The position numbers were made by a program, and so were the translations under genes. Positions 1 to 8,002 of a stretch of 64,000 nucleotides of DNA are shown here, piece after piece. Below the pieces are notes generated by a model. That model ran no database searches. It was not told the DNA's origin and saw only the letters and a list, made by a program, of their open reading frames with translations. How positions within the stretch are numbered: position 1 is the stretch's first letter; each line of letters opens with the position of its first letter. The stretch is from Paraburkholderia atlantica (lineage in GTDB: Bacteria > Pseudomonadota > Gammaproteobacteria > Burkholderiales > Burkholderiaceae): contig NZ_WHNQ01000001.1 of the NCBI RefSeq assembly GCF_009362785.1, positions 1 to 64,000 of the forward strand. The letters are read 5' to 3'.

Positions 1-306
1 CTCCAGATGCTGCTGCACGGTGCGGCTGTCAGTGCAGCCGCAGGCATCGAGTGCCAGGTTGTAGCGCGAATGGTCATCGAGCACGGTCAATGGCGAACAG
101 CGTCGTCCGTCCTGCAGCGCGAACCACCCCTTGAAATCCATCTGCCAGAGTTCGTTGGGCTGCGCATGCTCGAAGCGCTGCCAGGGTGTCGCGGCCGCGG
201 ATGCCGCGTCCTCGATCAGGCCGTGGCGATGCAGGATGCCCGTCACCGTGCTAGGGGCGGGCACGTCCATATGACCCTGGTCGCGCAGGCGCCGGCTGCG
301 CCCGAA
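1..306 (-). pseudogene. IS481-family transposase fragment (internal part only)
   Basis: Read on the minus strand, this stretch translates without a stop into an internal piece of an IS481-type DDE transposase. Visible parts are a linker with HGLIEDAASAAATPWQRFE, the first catalytic Asp region (NELWQMDFKG) and the second (VLDDHSRY). The third catalytic Glu would lie beyond the window edge. The usual N-terminal helix-turn-helix part, roughly 90 residues, is missing: the reading frame starts abruptly at about 306, next to the 13-bp terminal-type repeats. The copy is therefore deleted at its 5' end. Whether it continues intact to the left cannot be seen. The family call is from the motifs and is fairly secure. 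Confidence 0.8.
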
Positions 307-307
307 G

Positions 308-343
308 TGTTACCCATGTCCCGGCACACCTGTTACCCATGTC
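308..343. repeat. Tandem 13-bp repeat at insertion-sequence end
   Basis: TGTTACCCATGTC occurs at 308-320 and again at 331-343, 23 bp start to start. Paired copies of this kind of repeat sit just upstream of transposase genes in IS481-type elements (family knowledge), so they mark one end of the broken element on the left. Beyond 343 the sequence no longer resembles the element. Confidence 0.6.
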
Positions 344-558
344 TGCGGTCCATACACTGCTGCAAAGAAAGTAGGTGCCGCCCCGCACAGGGGCAACGCC
401 AATAGACCGACAAGACAACAAGGAAAGGCCAACAAGGCCAGAACAACGAAAAAACAGGCCCCGCCAAGGCCCCTCCGTAATAAGAACTTCTCGTGACTGT
501 CACGGCAGAGTCACTCGCGCCTGGCTCAATACGGGCACCGCCACTCGACGCGTGAGCC
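344..558. other. Intergenic region between IS remnant and first gene
   Basis: No convincing gene is present. The stretch at about 360-450 (starting GCAAAGAAAGTAGGTGCCGC) looks like a dispersed intergenic repeat of Paraburkholderia genomes, but this is from memory and untested. The promoter of the downstream operon should lie here; no clear -35/-10 pair was found. Confidence 0.35.
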
Positions 559-1500
559 ATGGACCCCAATACGTCCGCGACTTCCCTGTTTCGTCAAACC
601 GGACCGAGCGTCGACCCCGTCGCGTTCCGGCCCGCCCCGGGTTCTACTCATCACGGCCTGCCGCTGCCGGCAACGCCATCACTCGATGCCCACGCCGATC
701 ATCCCGATGACGGTCACGACGATCCGCATCGCTATCGCACGATCTGGCTGTCGGATATCCATCTCGGCTCGAGCGGCTGCCAGGCGGGTTATCTGCTCGA
801 CTTCCTGCGCCACAACGAATCGGAGTACCTGTACCTCGTCGGCGACATCATCGACGGCTGGCAGTTGAAGAAAGGCTGGTACTGGCCGCAGGCCCACAAC
901 GACGTCGTGCAGAAAGTGCTGCGCAAAGCGCGCAAAGGCACCCAGGTGATCTACGTGCCCGGCAATCACGATGAAGCCGCGCGCCAGTTCTGCGACCTCG
1001 CGTTCGGCGACATCCACGTGCGCGGCGAAGCGTTCCACACCACGCTCGCCGGCAAACGGCTGTGGATCGTGCACGGCGATCTGTTCGACGGCGTGATCCA
1101 GCATGCGAAATGGCTCGCCTATCTCGGCGACACGCTGTACACGATGATCCTGGTGCTGAACCGCTGGTTCAACCGCATTCGCAGCAAGCTCGGCTTCCCG
1201 TACTGGTCGCTGTCGCAATACCTGAAGCATCAGGTCAAGAACGCGGTCAACTTCATCTCGTCGTTCGAAACTGTGATGACCGACGAAGCGCGTCGCCGCG
1301 GCTGCGACGGTGTCGTCTGCGGGCACATCCACAAGGCCGAGATGCGCGAGATCGACGGCGTGCTCTATTGCAACGACGGCGATTGGGTCGAGAGTCTGTC
1401 GGCGCTCGTCGAGACCTATGAAGGCGAACTCAAGGTGATCTTCTGGACCGCGCTGCGCGCCCCCCAGGCGCGCGCGCAAAAAGCCCGCGCCACTGCCTGA
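559..1500 (+). CDS. UDP-2,3-diacylglucosamine diphosphatase-like metallophosphoesterase (COG2908)
   Basis: A calcineurin-like phosphoesterase of 313 residues. Metal-binding blocks are visible in order: D66-x-H68 (LSDIHLG), G95-D96 (VGDIID), GNHDE at 135-139, VHGD near 172, and GHIH near 255. This is the set used by LpxH-like enzymes, which cleave UDP-2,3-diacylglucosamine to lipid X in lipid A synthesis. COG2908 also holds paralogues of unknown substrate, and the glycosyltransferase and diacylglycerol kinase next door suggest a membrane glycolipid role rather than the housekeeping LpxH. The first 57 residues are low-complexity and precede the conserved fold, so the true start could be later. 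It is followed at 36 nt by the glycosyltransferase gene. Confidence 0.8.
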   Translation: MDPNTSATSLFRQTGPSVDPVAFRPAPGSTHHGLPLPATPSLDAHADHPDDGHDDPHRYRTIWLSDIHLGSSGCQAGYLLDFLRHNESEYLYLVGDIIDGWQLKKGWYWPQAHNDVVQKVLRKARKGTQVIYVPGNHDEAARQFCDLAFGDIHVRGEAFHTTLAGKRLWIVHGDLFDGVIQHAKWLAYLGDTLYTMILVLNRWFNRIRSKLGFPYWSLSQYLKHQVKNAVNFISSFETVMTDEARRRGCDGVVCGHIHKAEMREIDGVLYCNDGDWVESLSALVETYEGELKVIFWTALRAPQARAQKARATA

Positions 1501-1536
1501 GCACTTCCACTGTCCACTTCCACAGGGCCCGCAGCG

Positions 1537-2580
1537 ATGAACAACGCGATGAAGATCATGATCGTCACCGACGCATGGGAGCCGCAGGTCAACGGCGTCG
1601 TGCGCACGCTGAAGAACACCCGGCGCGAACTCACCGCGCTCGGCCATCAGGTCGATCTACTGACACCGCTCGAATTCCGCACCATCCCGTGCCCGACCTA
1701 TCCGGAGATACGCCTGTCGCTGCTGCCGCGCCGCCGGCTGCGCGAGCGCATCGACCGTTTCGCGCCCGATGCGTTGCACATCGCGACCGAAGGTCCGCTC
1801 GGCATGGCCGCGCGCGCGTATGCGCTGGAGCACAAGCTGCCGTTCACGACCGCGTATCACACGCGCTTTCCCGAGTACGTGCAGGCGCGCTTTCGCATCC
1901 GGCTCTCGGCGACCTACAAGTTTCTGCACTGGTTCCACAAGCCGTCGCTCGCGGTGATGGCGCCGACGCCCGTCGTCAAACACGACCTGGAAAAGTTCGG
2001 CTTCACCAACGTCGTGCTGTGGACGCGCGGCGTCGATCTCGAGATCTTCCGTCCGATGGACTCGAAGGTGCTCAATACCGCCCGGCCGATCTTCCTGTAC
2101 GTGGGACGCGTGGCGGTCGAGAAAAACGTCGAGGCATTCTTGCAGCTCGATCTGCCCGGCTCGAAGTGGGTCGCGGGCGAAGGTCCGGCGCTCGCCGAGT
2201 TGAAGTCGCGCTATCCGCAGGTCAACTATCTGGGCGTGCTGTCGCAGGCCGAACTCGCGAAGGTCTACGCGGCCGCCGACGTCTTCGTGTTTCCGAGCCG
2301 CACCGACACGTTCGGGCTCGTGCTGCTCGAAGCGCTCGCATGCGGCACGCCGGTCGCCGCCTATCCGGTCACGGGCCCGATCGACGTGCTCGGCGACGGC
2401 GGCGCCGGAGCGATGCACGAGGATCTGCGCGAAGCCTGTCTGGAGGCACTGAAGATCGATCGAGCCCATGCGCGCGCATGGGCCGAACGCTTCTCGTGGG
2501 CAGCGGCGTCCGCACAATTCGCCGCGCATTTGAAGCCACTGCGCGGCACGGCGTATCGTGAGGAAAGCGCCGCTGCGTGA
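1537..2580 (+). CDS. GT4-family glycosyltransferase
   Basis: Retaining GT-B glycosyltransferase of 347 residues. The N-terminal Rossmann half begins VTDAWEPQVNGVVRTL, the signature loop of enzymes related to lipid alpha-mannosyltransferases and SQD2. The C-terminal nucleotide-sugar half carries FLYVGRVAVEKN near 186 and SRTDTFGLVLLEALACGTP at 254-272, the EX7E-type region with Asp in place of the first Glu, as is usual in this subgroup. It probably adds a sugar to a membrane lipid acceptor at the inner membrane; donor and acceptor cannot be read from sequence. It sits between a phosphoesterase and dgkA, and its stop overlaps the start of dgkA, indicating one operon. It was counted from ATG; an internal ATG four codons later is also possible. 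Confidence 0.85.
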   Translation: MNNAMKIMIVTDAWEPQVNGVVRTLKNTRRELTALGHQVDLLTPLEFRTIPCPTYPEIRLSLLPRRRLRERIDRFAPDALHIATEGPLGMAARAYALEHKLPFTTAYHTRFPEYVQARFRIRLSATYKFLHWFHKPSLAVMAPTPVVKHDLEKFGFTNVVLWTRGVDLEIFRPMDSKVLNTARPIFLYVGRVAVEKNVEAFLQLDLPGSKWVAGEGPALAELKSRYPQVNYLGVLSQAELAKVYAAADVFVFPSRTDTFGLVLLEALACGTPVAAYPVTGPIDVLGDGGAGAMHEDLREACLEALKIDRAHARAWAERFSWAAASAQFAAHLKPLRGTAYREESAAA

Positions 2581-3284
2581 TGCGGCGCGCGGAGCTATCC
2601 ATGCGAAGCAGTCGATCCAGCGCCGAAGGCCCGTCGAACGGCGCACTGCGCGCCGTCGAGTCCAGCCGCGACACCGCAAGCATCGAACCGTTCGACGATG
2701 TCCGCGAGCCCGGTGTCGCCGGGCATGCGGATAGCGTCCATCGGGTGAACGGCGCGAGAATTAAGAGCGGCAGCGCCAACGTCTCGGGCGGCGTACAACA
2801 CGACGCCACCCACGACACAACTCGCGACTCAAGCCACGACGCCCTCAACGAACCGCTCAGCCCCGACGACCCGCTCGCCCCGCTGCCCTTCAACCCCTAC
2901 AAGGGCAACCGCGGCCTTACGCGCGCATGGCACGCGATGAAAAACTCGCTGGCCGGTTTTCGCGTCGCGATTCGCGAGGAAAGTGCGTTCCGTCAGGAAC
3001 TCACGCTGGCCGCGATCCTGATTCCGGGCGGCCTCGTGGTGCCCGTCGATCCCGTGTCCCGCGTGCTGCTGCTCGGCTCGGTACTGCTCGTGCTGATCGT
3101 CGAGCTGCTCAATTCGAGCGTCGAAGCGGCAATCGACCGGATCTCGCTCGAACGTCACGAGTTGTCGCGCCGCGCGAAGGATCTTGGCAGCGCCGCCGTG
3201 ATGGTCGCGCTCGGCATGTGTGTGATGACGTGGGGGGTGATCGTCGGGCCGCTGGTCGTCGGCTGGGTTCGCGCGTGGCTTTGA
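2580..3284 (+). CDS. dgkA: Diacylglycerol kinase with long N-terminal extension
   Basis: The C-terminal 120 residues are a typical small integral-membrane diacylglycerol kinase, which phosphorylates diacylglycerol to phosphatidate in the inner membrane. Visible features are the amphipathic start (RAWHAMKNSLAGFRVAI), EESAFRQEL, three hydrophobic helices and the signature ELLNSSVEAAIDRI. The first 110 or so residues are hydrophilic, repetitive in Asp/His/Thr, and absent from ordinary DgkA (about 120 residues). They may be real, or the start may be misplaced; the ATG chosen overlaps the preceding stop by one base (TGATG), and a GTG lies one codon earlier. Translational coupling to the glycosyltransferase supports the long form. 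Confidence 0.85.
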   Translation: MRRAELSMRSSRSSAEGPSNGALRAVESSRDTASIEPFDDVREPGVAGHADSVHRVNGARIKSGSANVSGGVQHDATHDTTRDSSHDALNEPLSPDDPLAPLPFNPYKGNRGLTRAWHAMKNSLAGFRVAIREESAFRQELTLAAILIPGGLVVPVDPVSRVLLLGSVLLVLIVELLNSSVEAAIDRISLERHELSRRAKDLGSAAVMVALGMCVMTWGVIVGPLVVGWVRAWL

Positions 3285-3348
3285 GTCTCGACGCGGGTTG
3301 GAGCGCACGCCTTGCCACGTTCAACAAGACGAATATCCGCGCAGGCGG

Positions 3349-3376
3349 TTGGGTATTGGAACGCTCGGTTTATAAT
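3349..3376 (+). promoter_or_regulatory. Putative sigma-70 promoter for tetR-type gene
   Basis: A perfect -10 hexamer TATAAT at 3371-3376 follows a -35-like TTGGGT at 3349-3354 with a 16-bp spacer. Transcription from here would give a leader of about 180 nt. Direct reading only. Confidence 0.5.
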
Positions 3377-3449
3377 CGTTTAACGATCTGACAGGAAAGT
3401 GCTCGCGCAAACGTATCCGCGCCTCGTTTCATCCTGCCCTTTCGGGGGG

Positions 3450-3468
3450 CCCGCCGCATGTCGGCGGG
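3450..3468 (+). other. G+C-rich hairpin in the tetR leader
   Basis: CCCGCCG at 3450-3456 pairs with CGGCGGG at 3462-3468 around a 5-nt loop. No T-run follows, so it is not a classical terminator. It lies in the predicted leader of the regulator gene and might affect its translation or stability. Confidence 0.35.
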
Positions 3469-3564
3469 TTCGGAAGAGCTCAATATACCAACCGCATCCG
3501 GGTGGAACACGCAGCGGCGGCACGCCGCCACGCGCCCAGCCCGGCATAACCAGGGCCGGACGAC

Positions 3565-4290
3565 ATGGAAGCCAAACCTCCCCGCCGCACGCGCGAACGG
3601 ATTCTCGAACTGTCGTTGAAGCTGTTCAACGAAATCGGCGAGCCGAACGTCACGACGACGACGATCGCCGAGGAAATGGAAATCAGCCCAGGCAACCTGT
3701 ACTACCACTTCCGCAACAAAGACGACATCATCAACAGCATCTTCAGCCAGTTCGAGCAGGAGATCGAGAAGCGTCTGCGTTTCCCCGACGACCATCGCGC
3801 GACCATCGACGAAATGTGGTCGTATCTGCAGTACATGGTCGATTTCACGTGGCGCTACCGCTTCCTGTATCGCGACCTGAACGACCTGCTCGCGCGCAAC
3901 CGCACCCTCGAGACACACTTCAAGCAGATCATCAGCCACAAGGTGCGCTTCGCGAGCCAGTTCTGCGAACAGCTCGTCGCCGACGGCGAAATGGTCGCGA
4001 CGCCGCAGGAGATGCAGGTGATCGCGACCAACGTCGGCGTGATCGGCACGTACTGGCTGTCATATCAGTTCGTGATGAATCCGCGCAAATACAACGAGCA
4101 GGAAGCGATCCGCGAGGAACTGCATCAGGTCAGCGTGCAGATCGTCTCGCTGATGGCGCCCTACCTGCGCGGCCGCTCGCGGCAGCTGTTCGACGACCTC
4201 GTATCGGGCACGTTGCCCAAGCGCGAGTTCTACGACTACTTGCCGCCGCGTGAAGGCGCCGCGCCTCGCAACGAATCGAAGGAAAGTTGA
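3565..4290 (+). CDS. TetR/AcrR-family transcriptional regulator
   Basis: A 241-residue repressor-type protein. The N-terminal TetR helix-turn-helix spans about residues 8-55 (RERILELSLKLFNEIG, then TTTTIAEEMEISPGNLYYHF), and the rest is an all-helical ligand/dimer domain with many aromatic residues. The ligand is not predictable. A long leader with its own promoter precedes it, and the next gene (LOG family) starts two bases after its stop, so both are probably co-transcribed. It may control itself and the downstream SDR or ArnT-like gene, which is inference only. The C-terminal tail (PREGAAPRNESKES) is hydrophilic and variable. Confidence 0.9.
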   Translation: MEAKPPRRTRERILELSLKLFNEIGEPNVTTTTIAEEMEISPGNLYYHFRNKDDIINSIFSQFEQEIEKRLRFPDDHRATIDEMWSYLQYMVDFTWRYRFLYRDLNDLLARNRTLETHFKQIISHKVRFASQFCEQLVADGEMVATPQEMQVIATNVGVIGTYWLSYQFVMNPRKYNEQEAIREELHQVSVQIVSLMAPYLRGRSRQLFDDLVSGTLPKREFYDYLPPREGAAPRNESKES

Positions 4291-4292
4291 GT

Positions 4293-4880
4293 ATGAAGTC
4301 GGTGTGTGTCTATTGCGGCTCCTCCATGGGAGCCAACCCGTTGTATGCGCACGCGGCGCGCGCATTCGGGCGCGCCCTCGTCGAGGCCGATCTCGCGCTC
4401 GTATTCGGCGGCGGCAAAGTGGGACTGATGGGCGTGATTGCCGATACCGTGATGGCCGAAGGCGGCCGCGCGATCGGCGTGATTCCCGAGCTGCTCGTCA
4501 GCAAGGAAGTGGGTCATAACGGCCTGACCGAGCTGCACGTGGTGCCCGACATGCATCATCGCAAGAAGATGATGGCCGAGCTGTCCGATGCGTTCGTCGC
4601 GATGCCGGGCGGCGCGGGCACGCTCGAGGAGCTGTTCGAGGTCTTCACGTGGGCGCAGCTCGGCTATCACGGCAAGCCGGTCGCGCTGCTGAACACCGGC
4701 GGCTTCTACGAGCCGCTGATCGGCCTGCTCCAGCACACGGTCGACGAAGGCTTCCTGCGCAAGACCTATCTCGACATGCTGCAGATCGACGCCGATCCGC
4801 TCGCGTTGATCGGCAAGCTGAAACGTTACGCGCCGCCCGCGCGCGACAAATGGGCGGCGGTGCAAAGCGACGCGATCTGA
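4293..4880 (+). CDS. LOG-family cytokinin riboside 5'-monophosphate phosphoribohydrolase
   Basis: A 195-residue Rossmann-fold LOG protein. The diagnostic motif PGGAGTLEE is at 105-113 and the upstream Arg-Lys pair at 90-91 (MHHRKKMM). N-terminal GGGKVGLMG binds nucleotide. LOG enzymes hydrolyse the N-glycosidic bond of nucleoside 5'-monophosphates; bacterial members act on AMP and cytokinin nucleotides and often serve purine turnover. ATG at 4293 is chosen because a good ribosome site (GGAAAG, 4281-4286) lies 6 nt upstream; a TTG two codons earlier overlaps the tetR stop. The C-terminus is complete and of normal family length. Confidence 0.9.
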   Translation: MKSVCVYCGSSMGANPLYAHAARAFGRALVEADLALVFGGGKVGLMGVIADTVMAEGGRAIGVIPELLVSKEVGHNGLTELHVVPDMHHRKKMMAELSDAFVAMPGGAGTLEELFEVFTWAQLGYHGKPVALLNTGGFYEPLIGLLQHTVDEGFLRKTYLDMLQIDADPLALIGKLKRYAPPARDKWAAVQSDAI

Positions 4881-4951
4881 ATCCTGGTCCACCGAAACTC
4901 GAACTCGAGCGCGGACCGCCGCGCACGCATCACCCAAACGACGAGGTTGCG

Positions 4952-5698
4952 ATGACGAAAGCTGTTTTGATCACCGGCGGCAGCCGCGGCATTGGCCGAG
5001 CCACCGCGCGGCTGCTTGGCGCGCGCGGCTGGTGCGTCGGCGTGAACTACGTGCGTGACCTCGCCGCCGCGCAGCAGACGGTCGCCGAGGTCGAACAAGC
5101 GGGCGGCCGCGCGCTGCGGATCGCCGGCGATGTCGCGAACGAAGCGGACGTGACCGGCATGTTCGATACGCTGCAGCAATCCTTCGGCCGTATCGATGCG
5201 CTCGTCAACAACGCCGGCATCGTCGCGCCATCGAGCCAACTCGCCGACATGGACTTCGCGCGTCTGAAACGCGTGTTCGATGTCAACGTGCTCGGCGCCT
5301 ATCTGTGCGCGCGCGAAGCGGCGCGGCGCATGTCGACCCAGCGCGGCGGCATGGGCGGCGCGATCGTCAATGTTTCGTCGGCGGCGGCGCGGCTCGGTTC
5401 GCCGAACGAATACGTCGACTACGCGGGGGCGAAAGGCGCAATCGACACGATGACGCTCGGCCTCGCAAAAGAACTCGGCCCGCAGGGCGTGCGCGTGAAC
5501 GCGGTGCGTCCGGGTCTGATCGACACCGAGATCCACGCGAGCGGCGGCAAGCCCGAACGCGCCGCACAACTGGGCGTGACCACGCCGCTCGGCCGCCCTG
5601 GCCGCGCCGACGAAGTCGCCGAAGCCATCGTATGGCTGCTCAGCGACGCGTCGTCATATGTGACGGGCGCGCTGTTCGACGTCGCCGGCGGTCGTTGA
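4952..5698 (+). CDS. SDR-family NAD(P)-dependent oxidoreductase
   Basis: A classical short-chain dehydrogenase/reductase of 248 residues. The cofactor motif TGGSRGIG is at 8-15, NNAG near 88, the catalytic region holds Ser residues in NVSSAAAR followed by YAGAK (Tyr-x3-Lys), and the end SYVTGALFDVAGGR is typical of FabG/glucose-dehydrogenase-like members. The substrate cannot be told. ATG at 4952 is the start that places the glycine-rich loop at the very N-terminus, as the family requires; longer upstream readings overlap the LOG gene. A terminator follows at 5742, so it likely closes the tetR-LOG-SDR transcription unit. Confidence 0.88.
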   Translation: MTKAVLITGGSRGIGRATARLLGARGWCVGVNYVRDLAAAQQTVAEVEQAGGRALRIAGDVANEADVTGMFDTLQQSFGRIDALVNNAGIVAPSSQLADMDFARLKRVFDVNVLGAYLCAREAARRMSTQRGGMGGAIVNVSSAAARLGSPNEYVDYAGAKGAIDTMTLGLAKELGPQGVRVNAVRPGLIDTEIHASGGKPERAAQLGVTTPLGRPGRADEVAEAIVWLLSDASSYVTGALFDVAGGR

Positions 5699-5741
5699 GC
5701 GAACGTCGCGTGCAGCGCGACATGCAAGCCTCAAGCGCATA

Positions 5742-5770
5742 GCGCGGTCCGCTACGACCGCGCCTTTTTC
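5742..5770 (+). terminator. Rho-independent terminator after SDR gene
   Basis: GCGCGGTC (5742-5749) pairs perfectly with GACCGCGC (5756-5763) around CGCTAC and is followed at once by CTTTTTC. Confidence 0.8.
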
Positions 5771-5833
5771 AGCACTCCACCCCACCTCTCGTTCCACGAA
5801 TCGCCATCGATTTTTCGAGGAACCGACATAGCC

Positions 5834-5848
5834 GCGCATTAAATGCGC
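5834..5848. promoter_or_regulatory. Perfect 15-bp palindrome upstream of the ArnT-like gene
   Basis: GCGCATTAAATGCGC is a perfect inverted repeat about a central A. It lies 147 bp before the ArnT-like start and about 40 bp upstream of a possible -10 (TACAAT, 5890-5895). It has the size and symmetry of an operator for a dimeric regulator; the binder is unknown. Confidence 0.4.
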
Positions 5849-5980
5849 GCGCCTTTCCGCACCTGTAATCTTCCGTAATAATGCGGCGCTACAATCGACC
5901 GGATCGAATGCATTCGCAGGCGATGTAAGCAAAACATAAGTACGAGGCCGAGGCCGTCACGTACGTTGATAGAGACTTTC

Positions 5981-7948
5981 ATGCAAGACGAGCAGTCCAC
6001 GCGCTGGCGCGCGCACAATGCGAGCGCGACGGCCGCGACCTCGGCCGCTCCAGCAGGCAGTGCGCAAGAGGCCGCGCTTAGCGCCAGCACCGCCCACCCA
6101 TCGGGCTCAGCCGTTTCCGCCGACCGCGCGACGCGCGGTCTTCAGCGTTGGCGCGCGCTCGCGGCGATCCGTCCGCTGCTGTGGTTCGTCGCGCTGGCGA
6201 TCCTGTGCGCGTGGCTCGTCCCCGGCATTCTCGGCCACGAACCGTGGAAGCAGGACGAAACCTACACATTCGGCATCGTCCAGCACATGCTCGATACCGG
6301 CGATCTCGTCGTGCCGACCAATGCCGGCCAGCCCTTTGTCGAAAAGCCGCCGATCTACGACTGGGTCGCCACCGGCCTCGCGTGGATGTTCGGCCGCTAT
6401 CTGCCGCTGCACGATGCGGCGCGGCTCGCGAGCGCGCTATTCGCGGGCCTGACGGTGTACTACACCGCGCGCGTCGCGCGTCGCGCGGTCGCGGCATCGA
6501 GCTGGTTCGACCTGCGCGTGATCGGTACGCTCGCGCTGTTCGGCGGCACGCTCGTCGTCGTCAAGCACGTGCACGACATGATGACCGACGTCGCGCTGAT
6601 GGCCGGCGCCGCGCTCGGCTTTTGCGGACTGTTCGAACTCGTGCTCGTGCATCTGCGTGACGATCCGCGCGCGGCCTCATATTTCGCGATGCATGCTCAG
6701 GCCGCCCGGCAGATCAAACCGCTCGATGCCCCCGCGCGGCGTCACGCGATCCTCAGCGGCGCGACGATGTTCGGCGCGGGCGTCGGCGTGTCGCTGCTCG
6801 CCAAGGGGCTATTCGTGCCGCTCGTGTTCGGCGCCACCGCCTGCGCGGCGCTGCTGCTCTATCCCGCATGCCGCAGCCGCGGCTTCGCGGGCGCGCTGGG
6901 CCTCGCCGCGCTCGTCTGCGCGCCGTTCGCGCTGATCTGGCCGATCTGCTTCTACCTGCGCTCCGAAGCACTTTTCAAGGTGTGGCTGTGGGATAACAAC
7001 GTCGGGCGCTTCTTCGGTTTTTCGGTCGCCGAACTCGGCTCCGAAAACGAGAGCCATCTGTTCGTGCTGCGCACCGTGCTGAGCGTCGGCTTTCCGGTCG
7101 TGCCGCTGGTGCTGGCCGCGCTCGCCGGTGGCGCGTGGCGGCGCTGGCGCGATCCGCGCGTGGCGTTGCCGCTGCTGTTCGCGGGCATCGGTTTCGCGGT
7201 ACTGCAAAGCTCGGCGACGGTCCGCGAGCTCTACATCCTGCCGTTCATCGCGCCGCTCGCGCTGGTCGCGATGCAGGGCGTCGAGCGCTTGCCCGCGCGC
7301 CTGCATACCGGCTGGGATATGACGAGCCGCGTGCTGTTCGGCAGCGCGGCCGCGCTGGTGTGGATCGTCTGGTCGACGATGACGACTCCCGCGAGCACGC
7401 ATACGTCGCTGCATCTGCTCGGCCGCTGGCTGCCGCTCGACTGGGTGCTGCCGATTTCGCCCGCGCTGATCATCGGCGCGCTGGTGCTGACGATCGGCTG
7501 GCTGTGGCTGCTGCCGTCATTCAAGTACGCGGGCAAATGGCGCGGCGCGCTCAGCTGGTGTGCTGGCGCGATGCTCGTTTGGGGGCTCGTCAGCACGCTG
7601 CTTCTGCCGTGGCTCGACTACGCGAAAAGCTACCGCTCGGTGTTCCGGGATCTCGGCGCGAAGATGGATATCGAATGGAACGACGGCGACTGCATGGCAA
7701 GCTCCGGTCTCGGCGAATCCGAAGCGCCGATGCTCTTCTACTACACGGGCATCGTGCATCAGCCGAGCGAAGATCCTCGCACGACGGCCTGCACGTGGCT
7801 GATCGAGGAAAGCCGCCGCAACAACGCGCGGCCGCCGGCCGGCGAATGGAGGCTGTTCTGGTCCGGCGCACGGCCAGGCGATTCGGATGAGCTATTGCGC
7901 GTATTCGTGCGCACGCCGGTGGCGGGCAAGATACGCGGCGACGAGTAA
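5981..7948 (+). CDS. ArnT-like GT-C glycosyltransferase (PMT/GT39-related)
   Basis: A 655-residue polytopic membrane protein. After about 60 low-complexity residues and a first hydrophobic segment comes the GT-C active-site loop with WKQDETYTF and the conserved region GQPFVEKPPIYDW, then some ten more membrane segments and a soluble C-terminal domain. ArnT and related enzymes transfer a sugar from a polyprenyl-phosphate carrier on the periplasmic side, for example 4-amino-4-deoxy-L-arabinose onto lipid A. Here no arn synthesis genes are adjacent, so the sugar is unassigned. ATG at 5981 is preferred over a TTG at 5966. It appears monocistronic, with a terminator upstream and a convergent gene downstream. 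Confidence 0.82.
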   Translation: MQDEQSTRWRAHNASATAATSAAPAGSAQEAALSASTAHPSGSAVSADRATRGLQRWRALAAIRPLLWFVALAILCAWLVPGILGHEPWKQDETYTFGIVQHMLDTGDLVVPTNAGQPFVEKPPIYDWVATGLAWMFGRYLPLHDAARLASALFAGLTVYYTARVARRAVAASSWFDLRVIGTLALFGGTLVVVKHVHDMMTDVALMAGAALGFCGLFELVLVHLRDDPRAASYFAMHAQAARQIKPLDAPARRHAILSGATMFGAGVGVSLLAKGLFVPLVFGATACAALLLYPACRSRGFAGALGLAALVCAPFALIWPICFYLRSEALFKVWLWDNNVGRFFGFSVAELGSENESHLFVLRTVLSVGFPVVPLVLAALAGGAWRRWRDPRVALPLLFAGIGFAVLQSSATVRELYILPFIAPLALVAMQGVERLPARLHTGWDMTSRVLFGSAAALVWIVWSTMTTPASTHTSLHLLGRWLPLDWVLPISPALIIGALVLTIGWLWLLPSFKYAGKWRGALSWCAGAMLVWGLVSTLLLPWLDYAKSYRSVFRDLGAKMDIEWNDGDCMASSGLGESEAPMLFYYTGIVHQPSEDPRTTACTWLIEESRRNNARPPAGEWRLFWSGARPGDSDELLRVFVRTPVAGKIRGDE

Positions 7949-8002
7949 AGCCGTGCAATACATTGCGCCGGCCGAGTGCTTCGCGTGCGCGTCCGTGCTG
8001 AT

